Below the pieces are notes generated by a model. The model did not search any database, was not told the origin of the DNA, and was given only the letters and a program-made list of their open reading frames with translations. Both the position numbers and the translations under genes were made by a program. From JBFFSQ01 sp041572275 (GTDB taxonomy: Bacteria > Pseudomonadota > Gammaproteobacteria > SZUA-229), in contig JBFFSQ010000075.1 of assembly GCA_041572275.1 (NCBI GenBank), positions 1-12,969 on the forward strand: a DNA stretch of 12,969 nucleotides, in the 5' to 3' direction. This document shows positions 5,958-12,969 of this stretch, piece by piece; positions within the stretch are counted from its first letter, which is position 1; every line of letters starts with the position of its first letter.

Positions 5958-6588
5958 GGAAAGCAAGCTGAACTCAGAAAATGCAATATTTCGTGAACAG
6001 GTTGCTGCTGGCGACTATTTTATGAAAGTCGTAACTCAAGGACAGACCTTTCGAATCCTGGATCTGGAAGGCAATCAGGCGGCAGACACTTTGTTTTATA
6101 ATGCGAATGATCCTGCCGAGCGTTACAGTGCCGTTGATACGATTCGAGAGCAGGGTAATGTGTATCTAACTGCAGGCACGCAATTGTTATCAAACGAATG
6201 TAATGTGATGTTAGAAATCGTCGCAGACACCTGTGGCCGACACGATACCCTGGGTGGTGCCTGTGCAACGGAGAGTAATACTGTACGTTATGCGCTGGAA
6301 AAAAAGTGCATGCATGCCTGTCGCGATAGCTGGATGTTGGCGGTGGCAGAGCATGAAGAGTTTGGTATGAGCAAGCGGGATATTACGCATAATATAAATT
6401 TCTTTATGAATGTGCCGGTTACTAAGGAAGGTGGACTTACCTTTGAAGATGGTATCTCGGCACCCGGTAAGTATGTCGAAATGAAGGCACATATGGATAC
6501 GATCGTGCTGATTTCAAACTGTCCGCAATTAAATAATCCCTGTAATGGTTATAACCCAACGCCTATTGAAATACTGGTCTGGGATTAA
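5950..6588 (+). CDS. DUF1989 protein, urea carboxylase-associated protein 1; carboxyguanidine deiminase subunit
   Basis: This 212-residue DUF1989 protein is the partner of the preceding one and, from the known family, forms carboxyguanidine deiminase with it. The hallmark blocks are clear: LDLEGNQAADTLFYNANDP (39-57), ADTCGRHDTLGGAC (92-105) with Cys95, His98 and Cys105, NINFFMNVPVT (148-158), EDGISAPGKYVEM (166-178), and SNCPQLNNPCNGYNPTP (189-205) with Cys191. His98, Cys105 and Cys191 are the likely zinc ligands (inference). The start at 5950 is chosen because GGAGG (5937-5941) lies eight bases upstream and the ATG overlaps the previous stop by eight bases. A start at 5896 would add 18 unrelated residues. 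A guanidine-II riboswitch follows its stop within 12 bases. Confidence 0.9.
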   Translation: MIKESKLNSENAIFREQVAAGDYFMKVVTQGQTFRILDLEGNQAADTLFYNANDPAERYSAVDTIREQGNVYLTAGTQLLSNECNVMLEIVADTCGRHDTLGGACATESNTVRYALEKKCMHACRDSWMLAVAEHEEFGMSKRDITHNINFFMNVPVTKEGGLTFEDGISAPGKYVEMKAHMDTIVLISNCPQLNNPCNGYNPTPIEILVWD

Positions 6589-6599
6589 TGACTAAATCT

Positions 6600-6650
6600 G
6601 TTTGATAGGACGACCTGTCGAACTTGTATATAACGGTAGGACGACCTGCC
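6600..6650 (+). promoter_or_regulatory. Guanidine-II riboswitch (mini-ykkC motif)
   Basis: Two tandem hairpins carry the same capped end, GG-ACGA-CC. P1 spans 6600-6623: a 10-bp stem including G-U pairs, with loop ACGA at 6610-6613. P2 spans 6635-6650: a 6-bp stem with loop ACGA at 6641-6644. The linker is 11 bases. Paired stems with conserved ACGR loops and a short linker define the mini-ykkC motif, validated as guanidine-II, in which the two loops associate and bind free guanidinium. The stems differ in sequence but keep pairing through G-U changes, as expected for a structured RNA. It sits inside the operon, directly before the carboxylase, and should raise expression of carboxylase and allophanate hydrolase when guanidine is present. 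It independently supports guanidine rather than urea as the substrate. Confidence 0.85.
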
Positions 6651-6669
6651 ACATATCAATGAAACGACT

Positions 6670-9600
6670 ATGTTTACTAAAGTTCTCATTGCCAATCGTG
6701 GTGCAATAGCAACCAGAATCATCCGAACGCTAACGCAAATGGGATGTCAGTCGGTTGCTGTATATAACGAAGCAGACGTTGATTCATTACATGTGCAACA
6801 TGCTGATGAAAGCTATAGTTTGGGTGAAGGTCGCGCAGCAGATACCTATCTTGATCAGGATAAGATTTTCGAGATCATTAATAAAAGTGGTGCGGAAGCG
6901 GTACATCCCGGTTATGGGTTTTTGAGTGAAAATCCAGAATTTGTCGAACGATGTGAACAAAACGGTATTGTCTTTATAGGCCCAACCTCGGAACAGATGC
7001 AGGCTTTTGGCCTGAAGCACACGGCACGTCAGTTGGCAGAAGATAATAATATTCCACTGTTACCGGGAACGGGCCTGCTCGACAATGTTGAAGATGCAGT
7101 GGATGAGGCCAGTAAAATTGGCTATCCCGTTATGCTGAAAAGTACTGCCGGTGGCGGTGGTATTGGCATGCAATTATGCTGGGATAGCGAAGAGCTGAAA
7201 AAATCTTATGCATCAGTGCGTCGGCTGGGTGAAAATAATTTTTCCAATAGCGGTGTATTCATTGAGAAATTCATCGAATATGCACGCCATATTGAAGTAC
7301 AGGTATTTGGCGATGGCCATGGTCAGGCAGTAGCGATTGGTGAGCGAGACTGCTCAACTCAGCGGCGTAACCAGAAAGTTATTGAAGAAACGCCGGCACC
7401 TAATATTCCTGACGCCGTGCGAAATGAATTACAGGATACTGCCGTGCAGCTGGTTGAGGCGGTGAATTATCGAAATGCAGGTACAGTCGAATTCGTATAT
7501 GACCAGGAGTCAGATCGATTTTATTTTCTTGAAGTGAATACGCGGTTACAGGTTGAACATGGTGTCACCGAGCAGGTATACAATGTCGATCTTGTTGAAT
7601 GGATGCTCAAACAGGCGGCTGGAGAGCTTGAGGATATAAATGAGCTGGCAGTTAGAATAAAGCCTCAAGGTCATGCGATACAGGCGCGTGTCTATGCTGA
7701 AGATCCGAATAAAGATTTTCAGCCCTGTGCAGGATTACTTAGTGAAGTCGTATTTCCTGAAAAGGATTGTTTACGTGTCGATCACTGGTTGGAAACAGGT
7801 ATAGAAATCTCGCCTTTGTTTGACCCAATGCTGGCAAAAATAATAGCTACTGCTGATGATCGTGAGACGGCTATTCGACAACTGGATAGCGCGCTGGCAG
7901 AAACAAGCCTGTATGGCGTTGAGACGAATATTGGTTATGTCCGTGAAATTTTGAACACAGACGTATTCAGCAAGGGTCAAATTTATACGCGCTATCTGAA
8001 TAGTTTTGTCAGTCAGCCATGTACGATTGATATCATCAGCTCAGGCACCTTAACGACAATACAGGATTATCCGGGCCGTTCCGGCTATTGGGACATTGGC
8101 GTGCCGCCATCAGGGCCCTTTGATCAGTATTCATTTAATCTGGGCAATCGATTGCTGGGTAACTCACTGAATGCCGCTGGACTTGAGATTACCCTGAATG
8201 GACCCAGTTTGCGCTTTAATAATGATACGCAAGTCGTGCTGACTGGCGCTGATATGGATGCACATCTGGATGATGATGCCATCGCTTTCTGGCAGGTCAT
8301 CGATATCAAAGCCGGTCAAACATTAAGGATTGGAAAAACCGCATCTGCAGGTGCGCGATCATATTTGTGTATTAAAGACGGGATCAACTGTCCGAATTAT
8401 CTTGGATCAAAATCAACCTTCACTTTGGGTCAATTCGGAGGGCATGCCGGTCGCGCTGTGCGCGCCGGTGATGTGCTGCATTTCAATGCGCTAGACAATA
8501 AATCTGCAATTACGGCATTGCCTGCTGAGCTGAAACCGGCAATCAGTAATAGCTGGCAACTACACGTGATTTACGGTCCCCATGGTGCCCCGGATTTTTT
8601 CACCAATAATGATATAAAGACTTTTTTTGAGGTCGAGTGGGAGATTCATTATAACTCCAGTCGCACTGGTATCAGACTGGTTGGGCCAAAACCTGAATGG
8701 GCACGCAGTGATGGCGGTGAAGCCGGTATGCATCCGTCTAATATCCATGATAATGCGTATGCGATTGGTACCGTGGATTTTACCGGTGATATGCCGGTTA
8801 TCCTGGGGCCAGATGGTCCTTCGCTGGGTGGGTTTGTGTGTCCAGCTACGGTGATAACTGCAGATCTATGGAAATTGGGTCAGTTAAAAGCCGGTGATAA
8901 AGTTAAATTTGTTCCTGTAACCATCGAAGATGCCGTTGAACTTGAAAGTGCACAACTACAATCAATTGATCAGCTTGAATACGTGGTAAAAGAAATTGAT
9001 GCAACGGCCATCACTACTCCGATTATACAAACCATTGATGAAACCGAGTTTGGTACACAGGTAGTGTATCGCCCCTCTGGGGATAAATACCTGCTGGTTG
9101 AATTTGGCGAATTGAAACTGGATATTGAACTGCGTTTTCGAGTGCATGCGTTAATGCTTTGGCTGCAGGAAAATTCATTAGACGGGATCCTTGAATTAAC
9201 GCCAGGGATTCGTTCATTGCAGGTACACTATGATAGCCAGACCTTATCAATAAACAAGCTTATTGCGTTATTGAATAATGCTATCCGATCATTGAAGAAT
9301 GTCGATGAGCTGGACGTACCTGCCCGTGTGGTTAACTTGCCGTTGAGTTGGGACGATGAAGCCTGTCGTGTGGCTATTGAAAAATACATGCAGTCAGTAC
9401 GACATGATGCGCCCTGGTGTCCGAGTAATATTGAATTTATTCGTCGCATCAATGGTCTGGATGATTTGCAGCAAGTAAAAGATATTGTGTTCAATGCTAG
9501 TTATCTGGTCATGGGGTTGGGTGATGTTTATTTAGGTGCACCAGTTGCAACACCGATGGACCCTCGGCATCGACTGGTGACCACGAAATATAATCCAGCA

Positions 9601-10269
9601 AGAACATGGACGGCTGAAAATTCAGTGGGTATCGGGGGTTCCTATTTATGCGTCTATGGCATGGAAGGTCCCGGTGGTTATCAGTTTGTCGGTCGTACCC
9701 TGCAGATGTGGAATCGTTACCACAAAACCAAAGAGTTCAGTCAGCCATGGTTGTTACGCTTCTTTGATCAGATTAAATTTTATGAAGTGAGTGCAGATGA
9801 ACTGAAAACCATTCGGCAAGATTTTCCGAAAGGCCGTTACAGTATTGAAATTGAAGAAACGCGATTTAATCTGAAAGATTACCTCAGGTTCTTGCAAACA
9901 AATGAAGCAGATATTCAACAGTTTACTCAGAAGCGTGAGCAGGCATTTGATGAGGAGTTGCAGCGCTGGATAGCATCAGGTCAGATCAATTTTGAATCCG
10001 GTCAGGATCTTGCTAGCAACATGGGTGATGAAGAAATGTTGCCCAGTAATTGTGTGGCGATAGAAAGTCCAGTGGCGGGTAATGTGTGGAAGACATTGGT
10101 CAAGCCGGGTGACGTGATTGAAAAAGATCAGCCTATGGTTGTCCTTGAGTCGATGAAGATGGAAATTGAAATCGTTGCACCTCACTCTGGAACGGTTTAT
10201 GCCATTAGCCGCGATGAAGGTAGCCAGGTGAATGCCGGGCAGCCGCTGTTGATATTAGAAGAGAATTAA
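6670..10269 (+). CDS. Biotin-dependent guanidine carboxylase (annotated as urea carboxylase)
   Basis: This 1199-residue multidomain enzyme carboxylates guanidine (or urea) with ATP and bicarbonate. The biotin carboxylase domain covers about 1-445: KVLIANRGAIA at the start, glycine loop GGGG at 161-164, CSTQRRNQK from Cys228, EVNTRLQVEH with Glu288 and Arg292. The carboxyltransferase part follows as an AHS2/KipA-like half (about 451-775, DYPGRSGYWDIGVPPSGP) and an AHS1/KipI-like half (about 795-1020). The biotin carrier domain is at about 1130-1199, with Lys1163 in ESMKME the biotinylation site. Length and order are standard for bacterial members. In GTVDFTGD, Asp703 stands where, as I recall, yeast-type urea enzymes have Asn; Asp is linked to guanidine preference. 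Homology begins at this ATG, though no clear ribosome site precedes it. Riboswitch and deiminase neighbours favour guanidine carboxylase. Confidence 0.93.
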   Translation: MFTKVLIANRGAIATRIIRTLTQMGCQSVAVYNEADVDSLHVQHADESYSLGEGRAADTYLDQDKIFEIINKSGAEAVHPGYGFLSENPEFVERCEQNGIVFIGPTSEQMQAFGLKHTARQLAEDNNIPLLPGTGLLDNVEDAVDEASKIGYPVMLKSTAGGGGIGMQLCWDSEELKKSYASVRRLGENNFSNSGVFIEKFIEYARHIEVQVFGDGHGQAVAIGERDCSTQRRNQKVIEETPAPNIPDAVRNELQDTAVQLVEAVNYRNAGTVEFVYDQESDRFYFLEVNTRLQVEHGVTEQVYNVDLVEWMLKQAAGELEDINELAVRIKPQGHAIQARVYAEDPNKDFQPCAGLLSEVVFPEKDCLRVDHWLETGIEISPLFDPMLAKIIATADDRETAIRQLDSALAETSLYGVETNIGYVREILNTDVFSKGQIYTRYLNSFVSQPCTIDIISSGTLTTIQDYPGRSGYWDIGVPPSGPFDQYSFNLGNRLLGNSLNAAGLEITLNGPSLRFNNDTQVVLTGADMDAHLDDDAIAFWQVIDIKAGQTLRIGKTASAGARSYLCIKDGINCPNYLGSKSTFTLGQFGGHAGRAVRAGDVLHFNALDNKSAITALPAELKPAISNSWQLHVIYGPHGAPDFFTNNDIKTFFEVEWEIHYNSSRTGIRLVGPKPEWARSDGGEAGMHPSNIHDNAYAIGTVDFTGDMPVILGPDGPSLGGFVCPATVITADLWKLGQLKAGDKVKFVPVTIEDAVELESAQLQSIDQLEYVVKEIDATAITTPIIQTIDETEFGTQVVYRPSGDKYLLVEFGELKLDIELRFRVHALMLWLQENSLDGILELTPGIRSLQVHYDSQTLSINKLIALLNNAIRSLKNVDELDVPARVVNLPLSWDDEACRVAIEKYMQSVRHDAPWCPSNIEFIRRINGLDDLQQVKDIVFNASYLVMGLGDVYLGAPVATPMDPRHRLVTTKYNPARTWTAENSVGIGGSYLCVYGMEGPGGYQFVGRTLQMWNRYHKTKEFSQPWLLRFFDQIKFYEVSADELKTIRQDFPKGRYSIEIEETRFNLKDYLRFLQTNEADIQQFTQKREQAFDEELQRWIASGQINFESGQDLASNMGDEEMLPSNCVAIESPVAGNVWKTLVKPGDVIEKDQPMVVLESMKMEIEIVAPHSGTVYAISRDEGSQVNAGQPLLILEEN

Positions 10270-10271
10270 AC

Positions 10272-12068
10272 ATGAATTTAACGATTAATTATTTACATGA
10301 ATCTTTTAGAAATAAATCACTGACACCGACACAGCTGATTGAAAATATTCTGCAGCGTTGTGAACAGTTTGTTGAGCATAATATATGGATTCATCAGTTA
10401 ACTCGAGAAGAACTACAGCCTTATCTCGATAACCTTGAACATCAAAACATAGATGATTTACCGTTATATGGTATTCCATTCGCAATAAAAGACAATATTG
10501 ACCTGGCCGGTGTTAGCACAACTGCTGGCTGTTCAGCCTTTGCCTATACACCTGATCATTCGGCGTTTGTGGTTCAGCAATTGATCAATGCGGGTGCAAT
10601 CCCTATTGGTAAAACCAATATGGATCAGTTTGCGACAGGGCTGGTAGGTACGCGTTCCCCAGAACCCTGGAATGCCTGCAGAAACTCATTTAATAAAGAA
10701 TATATTTCAGGCGGCTCCAGTTCCGGCTCATCGGTTGCGGTTGCTCTCGGACTGGTTAGTTTTTCACTGGGTACCGATACCGCGGGTTCGGGACGTGTGC
10801 CAGCATCATTCAATAACCTCATTGGCTTAAAACCATCAAAAGGCTTGCTGAGTATGACCGGTGTTGTGCCAGCCTGCCGTAGTCTGGATTGCGTGAGCAT
10901 CTTTGCACTGACTACCGATGATGCAGATAAGGTGTTTGAGCAGGCGGCGGTATACGATGAAGCGGATCAGTATGCCAGGTTCAATCCCTTTGCCAACAAT
11001 CACCGACATTATGGCCTGCCACAAAAAGCATTTACCTTTGCGGTGCCGAAACCTGATCAGCTTGAATTTTTTGGCAATACGTCAGCTCAGGCTTTGTTTG
11101 AGAAAAGTGTGCGCAGTATGCAAGACCTGGGTGGTATGAAACAGGAAATCGATTTCACTATTTTTCTTGAGGCTGCACGGTTGCTGTATGAAGGGCCCTG
11201 GGTGGCCGAGCGTTATGTGGCTATCGAGGATATTATTCAGCAGCAGCCTGAACAATTGTTGCCGGTGATTGAAACGATTATTGGCAGTGCTGTAAATAAA
11301 ACAGCCACCGATGCCTTTAAGGCCGAATATCAGATGCAGGTTTACCGTGCTCAGGCCAAACAGCTACTGGCTGATATCGATTTTCTAATGACGCCGACAG
11401 CCGGTACGATCTATACCGTTGATGAAGTTAATGCTGATCCCATCAAACTGAATAGCAATCTTGGTTATTACACAAATTTCATGAACTTACTGGACTGTGC
11501 TTCTGTAGCTGTGCCGGCTGGTTTTTTAGACAACGGACTGCCCTGGGGTATCAGTCTGGTCAGTACCGCGATGCATGATCGAAAATTATTGTCCTATGCG
11601 AATAAGTGGCAACAATATCATAAGCTAAAACCCGGTAATCTTGATCTGGAATTGCCAGCGACAGTGGCTGTTGGTGTGGAGTTCTCAGAAACTGTTTCAG
11701 TCGCTGTTTGTGGCGCACATCTCGACGGGCTGGCATTGAACTGGCAATTGCGTGAGCGTGGTGCAAAATTGCAGGAGACGTTAACAACGGCTGAAGCTTA
11801 CCGGATGTATGTGATTGATGGTGCGATACCACGGCCGGGATTAATCCGTGATGATGAGAAGGGTAAGGCTATTGAGATTGAGGTCTGGAACATACCTGTA
11901 ACCGAGTTTGGTAGTTTTGTCGCGAACATTCCAGCACCATTAGCGATTGGTAAGGTTGAGACTAATGATGGCCGCTGGTTATCAGGTTTTGTCTGTGAAG
12001 AATATGCTATTGAAGATAGCAGAGAAATTACTGAGCTTGGGGGGTGGCGACAGCATCTTTCAGTGTGA
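10272..12068 (+). CDS. atzF: Allophanate hydrolase
   Basis: This 598-residue cytoplasmic enzyme hydrolyses allophanate to ammonia and CO2, the last step of the pathway. The N-terminal amidase-signature domain (about 1-450) holds the Ser-cisSer-Lys triad: Lys73 in FAIKDNID, cis-Ser149 in GGSSSGSS, and nucleophile Ser173 in DTAGSGRVPA. The spacing (76 and 24) agrees with AtzF and fatty-acid amide hydrolase. The C-terminal domain (about 475-598, VSVAVCGAHLDG onwards, with IPRPGLIR and GWRQHL) matches the small accessory domain of AtzF, which acts on the intermediate N-carboxycarbamate. Length is the family norm. It starts two bases after the carboxylase stop, so it depends on the same transcript and probably on the riboswitch-controlled translation. 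Confidence 0.94.
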   Translation: MNLTINYLHESFRNKSLTPTQLIENILQRCEQFVEHNIWIHQLTREELQPYLDNLEHQNIDDLPLYGIPFAIKDNIDLAGVSTTAGCSAFAYTPDHSAFVVQQLINAGAIPIGKTNMDQFATGLVGTRSPEPWNACRNSFNKEYISGGSSSGSSVAVALGLVSFSLGTDTAGSGRVPASFNNLIGLKPSKGLLSMTGVVPACRSLDCVSIFALTTDDADKVFEQAAVYDEADQYARFNPFANNHRHYGLPQKAFTFAVPKPDQLEFFGNTSAQALFEKSVRSMQDLGGMKQEIDFTIFLEAARLLYEGPWVAERYVAIEDIIQQQPEQLLPVIETIIGSAVNKTATDAFKAEYQMQVYRAQAKQLLADIDFLMTPTAGTIYTVDEVNADPIKLNSNLGYYTNFMNLLDCASVAVPAGFLDNGLPWGISLVSTAMHDRKLLSYANKWQQYHKLKPGNLDLELPATVAVGVEFSETVSVAVCGAHLDGLALNWQLRERGAKLQETLTTAEAYRMYVIDGAIPRPGLIRDDEKGKAIEIEVWNIPVTEFGSFVANIPAPLAIGKVETNDGRWLSGFVCEEYAIEDSREITELGGWRQHLSV

Positions 12069-12127
12069 GCAGGCCAGGGTATTTATAGTTAACGAGACCA
12101 CACCAATTGTGTTCAATTTAAGTGCAG

Positions 12128-12170
12128 TAACACCTGATCGTGCCTTATTTAAAGGCATGGTCAGGTGTTA
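12128..12170. terminator. Long stem-loop ending the guanidine operon
   Basis: TAACACCTGATCGTGCC (12128-12144) pairs with GGCATGGTCAGGTGTTA (12154-12170) over 17 positions using two G-U pairs, around a 9-base A/T loop. It lies 59 bases after the allophanate hydrolase stop and before the convergent 78-codon gene, so it could serve both strands. No T-run follows on either strand, so it is an atypical terminator or an mRNA 3'-end stabiliser. Confidence 0.6.
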
Positions 12171-12221
12171 ATCAACAGATAGCGATAGTCTACCGGGTGG
12201 CCGATGTCAGATTAGAAATAG

Positions 12222-12458
12222 TTATTGATTCAAGTGGGTCGGATTGATGGTGTTAAAGTTAAACCGATCTTGAGGGCCGTAATTATTGTAGACATTGCCT
12301 TGTTTTGTTATTTCAACAAAACATATTCGTTTGTGATGCTTTGAGATCGGATAGTACTCAATCGATACTGATTGCCCTCTATAGGCTTGTAAACGCAATT
12401 CAAGTTCATCAAATGATGTACAGATCAGTTCATTGTCAAAATTACATATTTTATACAT
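12222..12458 (-). CDS. Hypothetical small protein, 78 residues
   Basis: I do not recognise this family. The frame has a plausible ribosome site, AGGGG (12468-12472 on the complement), nine bases before the ATG. It faces the operon convergently, with the 12128-12170 hairpin between them. The protein is soluble-looking, with no signal or membrane segment. It is rich in aromatic residues and has an amphipathic stretch FDELELRLQAYRG (about 16-28) followed by alternating beta-like segments (VSIEYYPI, RICFVEITKQG) and a polar tail ending PTHLNQ. This pattern looks like a small alpha/beta fold rather than random translation. Function unknown. Confidence 0.5.
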   Translation of the reverse strand: MYKICNFDNELICTSFDELELRLQAYRGQSVSIEYYPISKHHKRICFVEITKQGNVYNNYGPQDRFNFNTINPTHLNQ

Positions 12459-12794
12459 AGTCTGTTGCCCCTGTTAGAGATGGTGGATTTTCTGAAGCGC
12501 TCCTATATGCGTAGTTAAGATCCTTTCCTGTTCAGGAACCCGGTCAAAATCAAGCCAGATACAGTAGACATCGCATTGGCATAGTGACTACCAGGGAGTT
12601 GCAAAAAATAAACCAGTTTTTCAGTCAAATAATTCTTTTAATCGATACAGCTGAGGTTGTAGTTCCAGAATGATCTGAAGAATGAAGAGCAGCTATCATA
12701 TTCTGTAGATATGTGGTGAGTGATTTCGAAATGTAAAATGAATTTGACGCGGGATGTTGTCGAATGAGTTTCTACTCAAAGCGCTAGGACACTT
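12459..12794. other. Gene-poor intergenic stretch
   Basis: About 336 bases with no convincing reading frame or RNA gene on either strand. Only very short frames occur (for example 12-codon and 9-codon ATG frames). The one local structure is a tight inverted repeat TTCCTG-TT-CAGGAA at 12525-12538, roughly 70 bases upstream of the small minus-strand gene, which could be an operator. No clear promoter could be assigned. Confidence 0.5.
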
Positions 12795-12838
12795 CATATT
12801 AAAAAGGCCCACTAAAAATAGTGGGCCTTTTTAATATG
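12795..12838. terminator. Bidirectional intrinsic terminator
   Basis: A perfect 20-bp inverted repeat (12795-12814 and 12819-12838) with an AAAA loop. The G/C-rich core GGCCCACTA/TAGTGGGCC is flanked by AAAAA on one side and TTTTT on the other, so each strand reads as stem followed by a T-run. This is a classic two-way rho-independent terminator. No gene in the 330 bases to the left ends near it, so it probably serves a gene beyond the right edge or a lost or unseen small transcript. Confidence 0.75.
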
Positions 12839-12969
12839 GCGCGCCCTGGAGGGTGAAGCCGTTAAAAAATTGCGGTTGAGCAATTTTAGGCTGAACGCCC
12901 GTAGGCTATGCCGAAGGGCCGGAAATCCGAAAGGAGTGACATTGAAAATGGCGCGCCCTAGAGGGTGAA
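12836..12969. repeat. Direct repeat with 112-bp period, cut by window edge
   Basis: A 22-base segment at 12836-12857, beginning ATGGCGCGCCCT, recurs at 12948-12969 with one mismatch (GGAGGG versus AGAGGG). The 90 bases between hold a perfect 8-bp hairpin AAAATTGC-GGTTGA-GCAATTTT (12866-12887), GGC/GCC inverted elements and a purine-rich AAAGGAGTGAC. This looks like one complete unit of a structured intergenic repeat family with a second unit starting at the edge. It does not match CRISPR spacing, and no coding potential was seen. Confidence 0.6.

Noticed and set aside
11947..12171. A 74-codon plus-strand frame over the end of allophanate hydrolase
   Set aside because: Most of it lies in another frame of a clear gene and its tail runs through the terminator hairpin.
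12836..12969. CRISPR array
   Set aside because: The repeat is 22 bases with a 90-base interval containing its own hairpin, and only two copies are visible; this does not fit CRISPR repeat-spacer spacing.
1..12969. tRNA or rRNA genes, insertion sequences, phage genes
   Set aside because: No cloverleaf with a TTCRA loop, rRNA-like block, transposase frame or phage protein was seen on either strand.

Overview
The window reads as a guanidine (formerly annotated "urea carboxylase") nitrogen-assimilation locus from a Gram-negative bacterium, most likely a gammaproteobacterium. Base composition looks moderate (low-to-mid 40s % GC by eye). The transporter has a periplasmic binding protein, and the control sites look like sigma-54/NtrC elements. 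No 16S rRNA or other taxonomic marker is present, so the lineage is an inference.

Layout. Minus strand at the left: an incomplete gene of uncertain function (1-396, possibly the start of an ATP-grasp-type enzyme) and a TIM-barrel xylose-isomerase/AP-endonuclease-2-like protein (601-1461). A 274-bp divergent control region follows (1462-1735). Then comes a tightly packed plus-strand operon: periplasmic binding protein (1736-2716), permease (2760-3725), ATPase (3743-4657), NikR-like ribbon-helix-helix regulator (4663-5124), two DUF1989 proteins (5199-5957 and 5950-6588), a biotin-dependent carboxylase (6670-10269) and allophanate hydrolase (10272-12068). A long hairpin (12128-12170) closes the operon. 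Beyond it lie a convergent 78-codon orphan gene (12222-12458, minus), a gene-poor stretch, a perfect 20-bp terminator-like hairpin, and a 112-bp-period repeat cut by the window edge.

How the genes work together (established pathway plus inference). The ABC transporter probably imports guanidine or a related compound. The carboxylase makes carboxyguanidine with ATP and bicarbonate, the two DUF1989 proteins deiminate it to allophanate, and allophanate hydrolase releases ammonia and CO2. The clearest support is a guanidine-II (mini-ykkC) riboswitch at 6600-6650: two tandem hairpins, each capped GG-ACGA-CC. It lies inside the operon, between the deiminase genes and the carboxylase.

Control appears layered. 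(1) A near-consensus sigma-54 promoter (1673-1688) has an NtrC-like enhancer (1580-1596) about 110 bp upstream. The same enhancer sits about 104 bp from a weaker sigma-54-like promoter facing the TIM-barrel gene. (2) A perfect inverted repeat with the 28-bp geometry of NikR operators (1696-1723) covers the predicted start of transcription, and a NikR-like protein that lacks the usual cysteine nickel ligand is encoded in the operon. (3) The internal guanidine-II riboswitch can set carboxylase and hydrolase expression separately from transport and deimination. The NikR-like control of a guanidine operon is the part I consider most likely to be undescribed.
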